Positions 1 to 11,547 are shown, counted from the stretch's first letter. The stretch is DNA of 64,000 bases from Budorcas taxicolor (GCF_023091745.1 NC_068935.1:19575775-19639774), one strand, 5' to 3'. Notes: generated by a model not told the origin, from the sequence alone. Numbers and translations: made by a program.

Positions 1-252
1 GTCCAGGACAGAATTCTGCAGCATGACCTTAGGGCCCACCCCTTATTAAAAATCACTTTTAATATGATTGCTCAAACTTGAAGCAATCCATGTAAATTCT
101 GCTACCATTCAGGTTCAGTTTTTCAATCTTTTCCACGAGGATATAAGACTTTTTAAAGTATCTCTCTGAAATCCAGATACATTACACTCCAGTATATCCC
201 CTTCATCTATCTACCCTTTAAGATACCCATTCAAAAAAGGAAATGGGCTTAG

Positions 253-675
253 TTAAGCATGACTTGCTTTTACTGAGCTCATGCTTACCCCTAGTGATTT
301 CCGCTCCCTTTCTAAGGCCTCAGAAATGATCTGCTTAATAGTGCATTCTATGCCTTTGCCAAAGACCAATGCCATGCTCACTGGTCTGCAGTTTCCGGAA
401 TATATTTGTACTCTGTAACACCAACCTCCCTCTCTCGCTTCACTAAAACTTGAAACATTTGCCTGCCTCTTTCTGTCTCTCACCTCTTCCCTTTGCCATA
501 ATTTCTCAAAGGTTACTAAGACTGGCTCCGTGATCACATCTGCATGTTCTTTCAGTGGCCTTGGATGTAATTTGTCCGGGCCTGGAAACTTGAACTCATT
601 GAAGGCAACTAAGTACCCCTTTATTATCTCCTCATCTATCTTAGGCTTTAATTCTCTTTCCAGTTCAAAGATCAT
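253..675 (-). mobile_element. ancient L3/CR1-like LINE reverse-transcriptase fragment
   Basis: The minus-strand reading frame contains FPGPDKLHPRPLKEHADVI, then FEKLW, RQANVS and, after a scrambled stretch, NCRPVSM. These correspond in order to the conserved CR1/L3-clade motifs GPDxLHPRxLKELADVI, FEKSW, KANVxP and NYRPVSL of the fingers/palm region of the reverse transcriptase. The open frame is about 140 codons, but the glycine-lysine-rich segment between RQANVS and NCRPVSM is garbled, indicating a frameshift pair or indel. L3/CR1 elements ceased activity early in mammalian history, so this is a fossil with no function implied. The flanks contain no further recognisable piece. Confidence 0.8.
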
Positions 676-1163
676 GTTCCTTGATGGAGAGGTTAAGTAA
701 CTTGCCCACAGTCACACACCTAGTAAATTGGCAGAGCTCGAATTTAAACCCAGCCCACTCTGACTCTAAAGTCTGGCTCTTAACTGGCATGCTAGGTAGA
801 TTTCAAGTATCAAAAGAGTGGTATGGCCCATGGGTGCCATATGAATTCCCAAGTGGGAGAGAGCTCTTTTAGCAAGAGCAGTCAGTGCAGTCTTGGTAAG
901 AGATGAAATTTGCACTGCATCTTTAAGCAAGAGTGGGATTCTAATAGGAAGAAAGGAGTGATGTGTGCGTTTATGGAAGGATGAGAGGATACTGAGGATA
1001 GCATCCCAGGCAGGGGAAATAATCAAGAATCGTCACTGTGGGTCTGCCTCACAGTACATTTGGTTGATCATTATGAACACAGAGAGACCACAAGTGGTCA
1101 AGAGATAGCCAGGGTGTTCCTGCCTTCCCTTAGGAAGTAACCATTCAAGCTTTGTGGCTTACT

Positions 1164-1421
1164 GCTACTGCTAAGTCGCTGCAATTGTGTTCAACTCTGT
1201 GCGACACCATAGACGGCAGCCCACCAGGCTCCCCCATCCCTGGGATTCTCCAGGCAAGAACACTGGAGTGGGTTGCCATTTCCTTCTCCAATGCATGAAA
1301 GTGAAAAGTCAAAGTGAAGTCGCTCAGTTGTGTCCAACTCTTTGCGACCCCAGGGACTGCAGCCCACCAGGCTCCTCCATCCATGGAATTTTTCAGGCAA
1401 GAGTACTGGAGTGGGGTGCCA
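1164..1421 (+). mobile_element. Bov-A2 SINE (dimeric)
   Basis: Two related A units in tandem, each with the AGTCGCT...CTCTxTGCGAC...CCCACCAGGCTCC pattern, are joined by an ATGCATGAAAGTGAAAAG linker. A perfect 10-bp duplication, GTGGCTTACT, flanks it at 1154-1163 and 1422-1431, which fixes both ends. Confidence 0.93.
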
Positions 1422-1439
1422 GTGGCTTACTAGTCGTGG

Positions 1440-1630
1440 TATATCCTTGGGCAAGGAACCATCCTCTTGAGCCTTGCTTTCCTGTGCTATAAAATGGGAA
1501 TAATAATGAGCCTACATTAGAGGGTTGTTGTGAGGATCCAATTAGCTAATTAACACATGTAAACTCCTTAGGGCACTGCCTGGGATACAATTGGGGCTCA
1601 ACAAATATTGATTAGTGTCATTACTATTAT
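1440..1630 (+). mobile_element. MIR SINE fragment
   Basis: It has the MIR core and 3' pattern: CCTTGGGCAAG, a CTTGCTTTCCTGTGCTATAA relative of 'CTCATCTGTAAAATGGG', GAGGGTTGTTGTGAGGAT and CTCAACAAATATT. Confidence 0.8.
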
Positions 1631-1634
1631 TACT

Positions 1635-1750
1635 GTGATTCACTTATTCATCTAACAAGCACTGACTGAGCATCTACTATGTTAGGTCCTGGGGATTTGA
1701 CGAACAGTAATAAGAAACATGATCTCAGCTCTCCATAAGTTAAAGACAAG
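1635..1750 (+). mobile_element. L2 LINE 3' fragment
   Basis: The ACTGACTGAGCATCTACTATG...GTCCTGGGGATT...AACAGTAATAAGAAAC...CAGCTCTCC pattern matches the L2 3' end ('gagcacctactatgtgcca'). Confidence 0.65.
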
Positions 1751-2914
1751 CCATTCACTTATTTTGTGAAACCTTTTAGTCTGTGCTATTTTTGTTTGTT
1801 TGCTTCGTATTCCAGATAAAGGGGGTACATCTGACTTATTCTTTCACGAATTTTGACCTCCTTCAAAAGTTTGTGGAGATAGTTGTAAGAATCCTTTTCA
1901 TTCAGTAGCCCAGGATTGCTAAAGTAAGTTGGTGGCTACTCTCTCCAAGAGGTTCCAGTTAACTCCATGTCAATCCACACCCAGGTCTTGGATTCTACCC
2001 TTTTGCACCCTCCAGCTGCATTCCTCTCCTGATCTCTTCTCCCATCTCGGGCATTTTCCACCCTGAGGTTGTAAAATCGAGTTCTCCTATGGGGAAAATC
2101 CAGCTACACCCAGAGTGGAGTGTCATGGGGCACTGTGGGGCAGCAACATTTGGTTTTGGCCAGCTAACTGCAGCCTCTGCTTCTTTTGAATTTACAATCT
2201 CCCAAGGCCAGTAAGAGTGTGACTAGAAGCCACAGAAGAGGTTGGACTGTCAGCTTCCAAACCAAATAGCTTTGGGCCAGTGTGGGGTGGAGTTCAACCA
2301 AGACTTTGGGAAGGGGTAAATTGGATGTCTTCCCTGCTGGCCTGGTTAACACAAAAATAGGCTTCACTGGGCTGTCGGCTGAACTTCCTTGAATTAGGGG
2401 AAGCAACTCATTTGCCTTGTCAAGTAAAGGGCTCCCGTTTCTTAATATTAGTCAAAGGAAAACTGTGTCCCTAGTAATAGAAATAAATGGTCACAGTGGT
2501 TCCTAATCTCTGACTATATCAAATCTATACCCCTCTGCTTGGTGACCAAGGCCCTTCCTCCACCATGGGATGTCATTTCCCATGACTGGTTTTCCCACTA
2601 CTCTTTGGTGCTATCTAGCTCTCTTTTGCATTCCAAATCTCAGGGCTGGACCACATTTTCAAGAACATCCCTCCGCTGTTGGGTGCCGGGGTAGGGAACT
2701 CAGGGCTGGGAAGGTTGGATGGGATGATACTTTTTGGATACTTTGCAGCTGTCATGCAAAACTTCAGTATACATTGTAGCTGAGTGTCAGCCCCAACAAA
2801 CTGAGCACTGGGTACCGGGTGAGAGTGGGCAAGGCCATAGAAGGCAAGATGAGGAGTCAGGAATTGAGGTGATCCAGAGGTCAAGTCAGGAGGCATGATT
2901 CACTCCTCCCCCAC
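1751..2914. other. intergenic, nothing recognised
   Basis: There is mixed-composition unique sequence here. Short open frames occur on both strands, but none resembles a known protein and none has splice or promoter context I could support. Confidence 0.5.
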
Positions 2915-3270
2915 TCTCATGGTTTTACTCAAGATGTTCCTCTCCTAAGACTGTCTTTCTCACTCTTCCATCTATCCAAGTCTGGCTTATCCATCGATTC
3001 CCCAACCTTACTTTCTCCATGAAGCCTTCTTTCCCCCTCACTGATCTTCAACCTATCAGATGGATCATCTCACTTTGGGTCAGTGTCCCATCTCACAGAG
3101 CTCTTCTTAATCACTCTCCAACTGTCTCACGTGGGTACTTGGATTTCCTCAAACTGCAAACCCCTGGAGGACAGCAGCTCTGGCTTTTGCATTCCTCACA
3201 GTGTGAAGCACAGGGTGAGGCCTCCCAGTAGATGTGCAGCAAATAGTTGGCAATGGACTCCAAGGATATT
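2915..3270 (+). mobile_element. L2 LINE fragment (probable)
   Basis: It has the L2 3'-end style: CTCCATGAAGCCTTC, CCTGGAGGACAGCAGCTCTGGC (L2 'tgagggcagggactgtg' position), then CACAGTGTGAAGCACAG and AGATGTGCAGCAAATA near the end. It is strongly diverged. Confidence 0.5.
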
Positions 3271-4294
3271 GGGAATGAAGTCAGTAGCGACTTGGCAAGA
3301 CTCTCTGAGATAGGCCCATCACACAGTCACAGAAAGTCCTCAGAAAATCACGCAGAACTGTCTTCTGGGATTTCACAACAACAACAACAACAAATCAGGG
3401 AAAGTCTGAGGGAAATGATACTATCTCTTGGCCCAAGCTATAAATATATCTGTAAATAGCTCTTTGAGTGCTGGGAAAGCTTATAGAATTGAAATACAAA
3501 GTGTGGAGGTAGTCTTGAGCTCAAGTGTGAAGGAAATAGGGTAAGGACTCTTTTTCAGTCCTCATAAAATGTTGTTCATCCGGGCTCTGCTAGTTTAAGA
3601 GTCTTGAAAAATTGGACTAAGGAAGGCTGTAGCTTCTTATAGCCAGATCTTGAAAGAAAAGAGTCGCTAAAATAATTAAGCCTCCCTGAAGTTGGGAGAG
3701 GGAGTGGGAGATGGGACAAGGTCTTGTTTGACTTAGTTAAGTCTTCCCAGCTCCCTCCTAGAGCTCTTTAGAAGCCTTATTAAGCTAATTGTAAGTCCCA
3801 GTTGTACAGTCATTCTTGTCCCATTTTCCCGTTGTTGTAAATGCTTAGGAGTATTGAAACAGCATTTTCAAAGTGTACAATTTCGACTTCCCACTATATT
3901 TAATTCATTTCCTCTTCTTAGCTGGTCAAGGGAGCAGGAACTCTGGAACACCCCAAAGTACTGGGAGCTTTTATGTGCTATCTCATTTAGTCTTTACAAA
4001 AACAACTTTGCACAGAGGTATTGTTTTTCCTGGTAAACAGAGATAGGGGAGGTGACGGTGGAGACTGGGGTGATGGTGGGAGTGATGGTGGTGGAGTGTT
4101 AAGTAACCAGCCTCAGGCCATGCAGGAAGGAAATAATGGAGCCTTGTTTTTATAAAAAACAATTCTTCCAACTCCAAAGTCCTACAGCTTTCTCCTGGCC
4201 CTCTAAATTGAAAAGAATCATTAACTGAGAGGGTATTCAAAGACTTTTCTCAACAAATCTTGCTTTACCAACTCATTTAAAGTGGTCATGAATT

Positions 4295-5020
4295 CATGAG
4301 GACAAAACATGGTAAAAAACAGAGGTGATATTCATGATAGCCAAAACCTGCAACCAGCCCAGATATCCTAATTTTAGAAACGGTGAACAGATTAGTATTT
4401 CCCATGGGTGGGAAAGAAGGTTGTGGGAGGGATGTGGGTGCAGCCATGAAAGGGTAATACCATGAAGGATCCCTGAGGTGATGGCACTGTTCAGAATTTT
4501 GCCTGTGGTGGTGATTACATGAACCCACCTGTGATAAAACTCCAGAGAACTAAATGCATACATAGATGAGTATAAGTGAAACAGGAAGTTGGGATAAAAT
4601 CTGTGAATTGAAACATGTATAATATCATATAAGAAACGAATCACCAGTCTAGGTTCAATGCAGGATACAGTTTGCTTGGGGCTGGTGCACTGGGATGACC
4701 CAGAAGGATGGTATGGGGAGGGAGGTGGGAGGGGGGTTCAGGATTGGGAACACGTGTACACCCATGGCAGATTCATGTTGAAGTATGGCAAAATCAATAC
4801 AATATTGTAAAGTAAATAAATAAATAAATAATTTTTTAAAAAGAAAAAAAAATCTGTAAATTATATCAATACCGATATCCTAGTTGCCATACAGTAGAGC
4901 TTTGCACAATGTTGTCATCAGAAAAAGCCAAGGAAAGGCTAAACAGGATCTCTCTGTATTATTTGTTACAACTGAAGGAGGATCTACAATTATCTCAAAT
5001 ATTGCAATTTTTTTAAAAAA
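4295..5020 (+). mobile_element. old L1M 3' end, split by a ruminant L1 insertion
   Basis: Segments 4295-4609 and 4849-5020 together look like an L1MA/MB-type 3'UTR (GGTAATACCATGAAGGATCC, GGTGATGGCACTGTTCAGAAT, then CTCTCTGTATTATTTGTTAC and CTACAATTATCTCAAAT). The middle is occupied by the ruminant L1 at 4610-4848. Confidence 0.75.
4610..4848 (+). mobile_element. ruminant L1 3' end, 5'-truncated
   Basis: It is closely similar, in reverse orientation, to the 3'UTR of the L1 at 41564-44082 in this window (GGGGCTGGTGCACTGGGATG, GGTATGGGGAGGGAGGTGGG, CACGTGTACACCCATGGCAG, CAATACAATATTGTAAAG). It ends in AAATAAATAAAT and an A-rich tail. Flanking 14-bp duplications at 4596-4609 and 4849-4862 differ at one base. 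Confidence 0.88.
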
Positions 5021-5039
5021 GGAGTGAAAGCATAAAGTA

Positions 5040-6135
5040 TTTGTGTTTCTCCATCTGATTTAGTTCACATTTATCGTAAGACCCTTAAAGTCCATCCATT
5101 TTGTTGCAAATGATAAGAATTCATCTTTTTATGGATGAGTAGTATCTCAATGGCACCCCACTCCAGTACCCTTGCCTGGAAAATCACATGGATGGAGAAG
5201 CCTGGTGGGCTGCAGTCCATGGGGTCACTGAGTCGGACACGGCTGAGTGACTTCACTTTTACTTTTCACTTTCATGCATTGGAGAAGGAAATGGCAACCC
5301 ACTCCAGTGTTCTTGCCTGGAGAATCCCAGGGACGGGGGAGCCTGGTAGGCTGTCGTCTACGAGGTCACAGAGAGTCGGACACGACTGAAGCGACTTAGC
5401 AGCAGTATCTCATTTATATGTATGTGTATATACGACATCTTCTTTATTCATTCACCTCTTGATGGATTCTTTGGTTGTTTCCATATCTTGGCTACTGTAA
5501 ATAATACTGCAATAAACAAGGGGGTGCAGATATCTTCTCAAATTTGTGTCTTCATATTCTTTGGATATATACCCAGAAGCAGAATAGGTGGATCACATAT
5601 GGTAGTTCTATTCTTCAGGCATGTCCATACTATTTTCTATACTAACTGCACCAATTCATTCCCATCAAGAGTGTATGAGTGTTCCCTTTTGTCTACTTCC
5701 TTACCAACATTTTAAAATTTCTTTCCTTTTTGATAATGGTCATTTTGACAGGTGTAAGGTGATATCTCATTGTGCTTTTGGTTTGTATTTTCCTAATAAT
5801 TAATGACATTGAACATCTTTTCCTATGCTTGTTTGCCATCTTGTCTATATTAAGCTAAGTGAAATAAGTCAGAGAAAGACAAAACTGTACTATTTCGCTC
5901 ATATGTAGAATTTAAAAAATAAATTAACAAACCAAACCAAACAAAAATAAACATATAGATACAGAAAACAGAGTAGTGGTATCCAGAGGGGAAGGCTGAA
6001 AAAAAGGGGGTCAACTGCATGATAACAGATGGAAACTAAAGTTCTAGTGAGCACACAATAGTGTATACAGAAGTAGAAATATAGTGTTGTACACATGAAA
6101 CTTGTATAATGTTGTAAACCAATGTTACCTTGATT
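5040..6135 (+). mobile_element. L1 with 5' inversion (twin-priming structure), interrupted by Bov-A2
   Basis: From 5040 to about 5838 the L1 ORF2 C-terminal region is in minus orientation. From about 5842 to 6135 the L1 continues in plus orientation, starting near AAGTGAAATAAGTCAGAGAAAG (end of ORF2) and running into the 3'UTR. The two pieces come from adjacent L1 positions, which is what twin priming produces. Bov-A2 sits inside the inverted part. Confidence 0.78.
5150..5403 (-). mobile_element. Bov-A2 SINE inserted in L1
   Basis: This is a dimeric Bov-A2 in reverse orientation. A 9-bp duplication, AGTATCTCA, lies at 5141-5149 and 5404-5412, and the L1 sequence resumes immediately on either side. 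Confidence 0.92.
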
Positions 6136-6139
6136 TTTT

Positions 6140-6970
6140 TTAAGGGAGATTATATGTAATGGGGAGGTTTACATATATATATATCAAATGTATTCTGTCT
6201 AATAAGACAGAAACCACTTTTGAAAGATGAAGTGCCAGTGGTCTGATAGATTTGAGCAACATAGCCAAGACTTGGAGGTGCAAGGGCACTCGGCTCAGGG
6301 ATAAAGTTCACACAGGTCGGTGAGCCTGACTGATTGCAAAAGAAGGGGAATATGGTGTGAAACTTACAGGAACAGATTTCATGCTTGGGGGCCTTCCTTC
6401 AAGGCCGTAACTTTGCAGGTTCCTCTGCTTTTTTCTGGGAGAGTGAACCCTGCTCTCAGAGAACTGTAGGATGGGCCTCAGCCCAAAACAGCTACATCAT
6501 TTGTGAGGCCCAGTGCAAACTGAAAATGCAGGACTGTTTGTTCAAAATTTATAACAAATTTCATGATGATGATGGCAGAGCACTAAGCCAGGCCCGGGGC
6601 CTCTCGAAGCACAGGGCCCCATGTGACTGCACAAGTCCTGGCCCCAGTTAACATTTCTGCTAAATCCCCACAGCTGCGATGTCTAGAGGATACAGAACAG
6701 TACCCCCTTCCCAACCCCTCCCTGCTGGTCTGGATTGACTGGGATGACTGAAGTCTAAGTGACCTTTTGGAACGTATTTACTGTGAAGTCACAGTACTGG
6801 GCACTTGGAAAGTTCCTGCCAACTGATCTAGTGCAAGAGAGAGAAGAAGGTGAAGTCTTGGAGTAGCAGGGGGAGGCAACCTGGAAACCCCTGGGAGTCC
6901 ACTTTCAAAGGGAGGCTGGTGAGTGAGAAGTAGATCTGCTTGGTGGCCATTTTTGATGTGTAGGTTGAAG
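6140..6970. other. intergenic, nothing recognised
   Basis: This is unique-looking sequence. An 88-codon plus-strand frame (6385-6651) has no recognisable homology and I do not call it. Confidence 0.45.
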
Positions 6971-6974
6971 GGAG

Positions 6975-7150
6975 CCCTAAACTGGGGCTTGGAGGCCTGG
7001 GCTTAAATGTCAGCTCTGTCATTACTGGGCAAATAAACTCATCTCTGGGTGTCTCCTCAAGTATCAAATGGAGATACTAACAATAGTATGTATCTCATTG
7101 AATTGTCATGAAGAGCAAGTAAAATCCTGGATATAAAAGCTCTGCTGAAA
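6975..7150 (+). mobile_element. MIR SINE fragment
   Basis: GCCTGGGCTTAAATGTCAGCT, TCATTACTGGGCAAATAAACT, CAAATGGAGATACTAACAATAG and CATTGAATTGTCATGAAGAGC follow MIR order. Confidence 0.75.
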
Positions 7151-7254
7151 CTCTCATGATGTACAGAAATATACGAAATGCTTATTATACACACATCCCA
7201 AAGCCTCTCTTAGCAGGTGGTGGTGACTGACTTGATCTAATGCCTAAAATGAGA

Positions 7255-8530
7255 TGTCAGGTTACAATTCATGGTCCAGACTTCTGGTCTTGGCCAAAAC
7301 AGAAGGATACTGTTCCCCTCTCCTTTCCTCCAAGTCCTCCTTCCAAAAACTAACAAACACTGGACCTACCACAACAAACAAGCATAGGAAGACTGAAAGA
7401 TGTGAAGAAGACAGGCAACCTAAGGACCTCTTGACTTGAGAACCAACATAACCTTGAGCTCTGTGAGTTTTCTTTTTTCCTCCCATATATTCCAGATAGG
7501 ACTCTTCAGAAACACCCAACCCCAAACTTCCAACAGGCACCAATCAAAAAAGTTCTAAGGAAAGTCCCTTCCTCCTAGCCAAAGGCCTAGGAAAAAAGTA
7601 ACCTAATAACAGAACACCTTTTGGGAAGCACTTCCCACCCTACTCTAACCAAACATTAGTGGAACAACAGCACACCACTCCCCTGGGGGTTCAGTGGACC
7701 TGAATGGGGAGCTGATCTTTAAGCCCTGAGTGGCAGAAACAGTCAGCACTTCAACTCCCCTGCCATAATCCCGCTGTGCTGAGTCTCCACGCCCACCTGC
7801 AGGGAGGAGACTGAACAGGCAATGTGAGGCAGGGCTAGTTGGCCTCCATGAAAGTATTAGTAGCTCAGTCATGTCTGACTCTTTGCAACCCTATGGACTA
7901 TAGCCCACCAGGCTCCTCTGTCCATGGAATTCTCCAGACAAGAATACTGGAGTGTGTAGCCATTCTCTTCTCTAGGGGAATTCCCAACCCAGAGATAGAA
8001 CCTGTGTCTCCTATGTCTCCTGCATCTGCTTTACTGTCTGAGGCACAGGGGAGCTGCACAAGCAATTATGAATTCTTTTGAAACAAATGAAAAACAGGAA
8101 ATCCCAGCAAAGAAATAAAAAATGTAAAGAAGAACAAAAGAGCAATTACAGAACTAAAAAGCACAATCACAGCAAAAGTACTCATTGGATGGGCTCAGTA
8201 GCAGAGTAGAAATAGCCTAGACTCAGTGAATGTAAAGACAGATCAATAGTACTTACCCAATCTGAAGAGCAGAGAGAAAATAGACTGAGAAAAGTGAACA
8301 GGGCCTCGGGGGTCTGTAGGACAATAGCAGAAGAGTTAATATTTGTATCATTGGATCTCAGAAGGAGAGGGTAAAGAATATGGGGCTGAAAAAAATATTT
8401 GGAGAAATAGTGACTAAGAATTTTTCAAGTTTATCAAAAGATATAAATCTACAACTCAAAGAAGCTGAATGAACCCCAAACAGAACAAGCCTAAAAAATC
8501 CAAGACACACCATAACTAAACTTTTGAAAA
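7255..8530 (+). mobile_element. L1M 5' region with ORF1-like sequence, split by Bov-tA
   Basis: The first part (7255-7845) resembles an old L1 5' region (AGACTTCTGGTCTTGGCC, later CTCCACGCCCACCTGCAGG). From about 8060 to 8530 it matches L1 ORF1 coding sequence in plus orientation (CTCATTGGATGGGCTCA, CCCAATCTGAAGAGCAGAG, GAACCCCAAACAGAAC) but is broken by stops. The Bov-tA at 7846-8055 separates the two. Confidence 0.65.
7846..8055 (-). mobile_element. Bov-tA SINE
   Basis: In reverse orientation: the A unit first (CTATAGCCCACCAGGCTCC, CAAGAATACTGGAG), then a degenerate tRNA-like head that ends near TGAGGCACAGGGGAGC. Confidence 0.88.
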
Positions 8531-8671
8531 TTGGAAGTCATGATCCAAAGGAGAGAGTTGATTTGGGGAAGTTCAATACAGAAGATCTTCAGGGCTATCA
8601 ATCTCCTCTTTCTGGCTCTTGCCAGGCAAGGAGAAATCTCAACTACTTCAAACCCTAGCTTCCTATCATCA

Positions 8672-8768
8672 AATCTACCATTCACTCATTCAACAAACAT
8701 ATACAGGCACCTAGTATTTGCCAGTCATTCACCTAACTGCAGGGGAGACAACAGTGAACTAACCAGAG
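8672..8768 (+). mobile_element. L2 LINE 3' fragment
   Basis: CATTCACTCATTCAACAAAC and GGCACCTAGTATTTGCCAG are typical of the L2 3' end. Confidence 0.6.
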
Positions 8769-8772
8769 TCCC

Positions 8773-8900
8773 TGGGGGAGGCCATGGCAACCCACTCCAG
8801 TATTCTTGCCTGGAGAATCCTGTGGACAGAGGAGCCCTGAGGGCTATAGTCCATAGGGTTGCAAAGAGTCAGGACTGAAGTGACTGAGCACATCGGCATA
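8773..8900 (+). mobile_element. Bov-tA SINE, 5'-truncated
   Basis: Only the A unit remains: GGCAACCCACTCCAGTATTC, GGACAGAGGAGCCCTGAG, GAAGTGACTGAGCAC. Confidence 0.88.
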
Positions 8901-9179
8901 CACACAGTGCTCTAATGATCCTCAGAATTCAATCTGACTTTCCCTTTCCCCAGGCCCTCCCATGTGCCCTTTTCTCTACCTCAGATACTTTCCCCTAGCC
9001 AGTGACCTCAAATGGTGTAGCACTCCTCTCAAATCTTTCTTTGAGGTGTTGACCCCACTTTGAGGACAGGGACTGTGTCAAGTTCATTTCTGTAGCCCCA
9101 GAGCCTAGCATAATGCTTGCCCATTGAAGGAATGCAACAATATGAAAAAGGGAGATTTGACTGGCCCTAGCTCTCAAAT

Positions 9180-9388
9180 TGGGCTTTCCAGGAGGCTCAG
9201 TGGTAAAGAGTCCATCTGTCAATGAAGGATATGTGGGTTTGATCCTTGGGTCAGGAAGATCTCCTGTAGAAGGAAATGGCAACCTGCTCCAGTATTCTTG
9301 CCTGGGAAATCCCATGGACAGAGGAGCCTGGTGGGCTACAGTCCATGGGGTCAGAAAAGAGTCGGACATGACTGAGTGACTGAGCCCA

Positions 9389-9390
<2 letters not shown>
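9180..9390 (+). mobile_element. Bov-tA SINE
   Basis: The tRNA-derived head (GGCTTTCCAGGAGGCTCAGTGG, degenerate B box GGGTTTGATCC) is followed by a complete A unit ending GACTGAGTGACTGAGC. Its tail runs directly into the CA repeat. Confidence 0.92.

Positions 9391-9440
<50 letters not shown>
9391..9440. repeat. (CA)25 microsatellite
   Basis: Fifty bases of uninterrupted CA follow directly on the 3' end of the Bov-tA SINE. Confidence 0.98.
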
Positions 9441-9441
<1 letters not shown>

Positions 9442-9848
9442 GCTTTCAAAGTGCCTCCATGCTGCATGGGGGAGGCAAGGTAAACAGAAATGAAGCAGTC
9501 ACATTTCATACAACCCAGCTTGTTAAAAGTGAATACGTGTAGAATGTATTGATCTTAACAATGATAGAACATGGGAGGAGGATTCATGAGATGAGGAATT
9601 TGAACTGGACCTTGAAGTATAAGCCTGGCTTTGATAAGATCAAGGGGAGGGAGGAATAGCTAAGGGATGGGGGTGGGAAAAGATAGTGGAGCACAGTGCA
9701 CTCACCAGACGGCAAGAAAACTAAAGCCCAGAGAGTACAGGCCGAGACCTGCCTCATGGTTCATAAGAGGTCAGCGGCAACTCTGAAGTCTGGCTAAATC
9801 TTGGCTCCTTTAAGCAAGTAGCAAAGGAGAGGGTTATAAGCGTGATGA

Positions 9849-10164
9849 GAGGGCTTCCCTGGTGCCCCAGTGTCTAAGAACCCACCTTGCAATGCAAGGG
9901 ACACTGGCTCAATCCCTGGTTTGGGAAGATCTCACATGCCGTGGGCAACTAAGGCCCGTGAGCCACAACTACTGAGCCCATGTGCTGCAACTACTGAAGC
10001 CCACGTGCTCTAGAGCCCGTGCTCCACAAGAGAAAGCCACCACAATGAAAAGCCTGCGCAACACAGTAAGAGCAGCCCCTGCTCACTGCAGCTAGAGAAA
10101 AGCCCAGGTAAAGCAGCAAAGACCCCCCACAGCCCAAAATAAGTAAATAAATTAAAAAAAAAAA
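9849..10164 (+). mobile_element. CHR-type tRNA-derived SINE (cetartiodactyl)
   Basis: It has a tRNA-like head (GGGCTTCCCTGGTGCCCCAG, CTCAATCCCTGG), then the characteristic ATGCCGTGGGCAACTAAGGCC, repeated CAACTACTGAGCC / GCCCACGTGCTCTAG modules, and an AAATAAATAAATT A-rich tail. Confidence 0.88.
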
Positions 10165-10591
10165 GAGTGATTGGAACTCTAGACTAGTAGAAAATACTGG
10201 GAATAATGTTTTAGAGAATGAGCACAAGCACAACGCCCCCCAAATGAGCTGATGTTCCAAGCACAAGAAGCGAATCCTTCCTTAGCACCTCCACTTCAGC
10301 TGACTTTGATGGGACACATGCAATGCACAGTGTGCTTCCTGTTCATCATCAAGTTTAGTTTTCACACCAGTAATGGTCTTTCCATGGCAGAGCTGAGATT
10401 CAGATCCAAGCTTCTGGATGGAAGACCTGGCCACTTCCTCTGTGTCATACTGCCATGGTAAGCTGGGCCCAAGTTTGGGACCTACTGGCAATCTTGTCAT
10501 GCAGGACCCCAACAAAGAGCTTCTTGTTTCCCTTGAGGTGAGAGGTAGTGCCTATCCCTCAGTAGGGAAGACCCTGAGGCTTCTGTAGTTA

Positions 10592-11026
10592 GTGCCTCAT
10601 GGTGAGTGGAGGGGGTGGGGTGTATTTCTCTCTCTCCCCTTTCCAGAAGCTGAGGAGCGGGAGTGCTGTCTACCAAGTGGTACTTTGTCCAGTTTGGCCT
10701 TCAACCAACATAGTTCTGCCACTGCTCATTTCCTAAAAGCGCCTGCAGTCTCTCCTCCATCAGGAAGTCAGCCTCTTCCTTTCCCAACAGTACAGACATT
10801 CACTCTTCTCTGCCACTCCAGGGGCACTTTGCTTGAGTTGTGCATTTCCGCTTTTTGTCAAAGCTTTTCCCTAAAGAATCTTCAGCCTAAAGTAGGGACA
10901 AACCCTCCATTGGCGCTTACTGACTCTTGGATCATATTTAAGGTCCTGGAACAGAAGGGAGTAGTCCTGTATCAGGTGTTAACATGCATAGTTTCACTGA
11001 ATTTCTCCATTAGCCCAGTGAGATAA
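10592..11026 (+). other. 144-codon open frame, not supported as a gene
   Basis: This is a fairly long plus-strand open frame with Ser/Pro/Leu-rich, low-information translation. I recognise no domain. Its 3' end overlaps the MIR at 10970-11145, which argues against a conserved protein. It is listed only because it is the longest unexplained plus-strand frame in the intergenic part. Confidence 0.15.
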
Positions 11027-11145
11027 GTACTGTTCATTTCCCCATTTTATAGATGAAGAGACTGAGGTTCAAAGAACTTGAGTGATTTATCCATAATTAA
11101 GCAGGTAATAAATAGCAGAACCAGAATTTGAACCTACTAACTCCA
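10970..11145 (-). mobile_element. MIR SINE fragment
   Basis: CCCCATTTTATAGATGAAGA, GACTGAGGTTCAAAG and CAGAACCAGAATTTGAACC are the reverse complement of the MIR core. Confidence 0.85.
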
Positions 11146-11321
11146 TTCATCACACTTTTACTACAATTGTCTATTTTATTGTCTATATCCTCCAGTAGAT
11201 TGTGCATATTTATTTATTGTTTTCTTTTCACGGAATTTAGAATTGTCCAGAGCTTCTTCATGCAGTAGATGAGACAATCCTGAAGGATCATAGTGCTTTG
11301 AGAGAAAGTAGGCATTTGAGG

Positions 11322-11535
11322 AGGGCTTCCCTGGTGGCTCAGTGGTAAAGAATCCACCTGCCAATGCAGGAGACACGGGTTCAATCCCTGGGTTGGGCAG
11401 ATACTGTGGAGAAGGGAATGGCAACCCACTCCAGTATTCTTGTCTGGGAAATCTCATGGACAGAGGAGCCTGGTGGGTTACAGTCCATGGGGTTGCAAAG
11501 AGTCGGACATGACTGAGCGACTAAACAACAACAAC
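11322..11535 (+). mobile_element. Bov-tA SINE, full length
   Basis: The GGGCTTCCCTGGTGGCTCAG head, B-box-like GGGTTCAATCCC, A unit and ACAACAACAAC tail are complete. A 12-bp duplication (AGGCATTTGAGG at 11310-11321, AGGCATTTGGGG at 11536-11547) differs at one base. Confidence 0.95.
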
Positions 11536-11547
11536 AGGCATTTGGGG

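Noticed and set aside
4286..4644. 80- and 116-codon minus ORFs
   Set aside because: They lie in an old L1 3'UTR read in reverse.
8995..9441. 148-codon minus-strand ORF with a long Cys-Val repeat start
   Set aside because: The start is the translated CA microsatellite and the rest is a reverse-read Bov-tA SINE.
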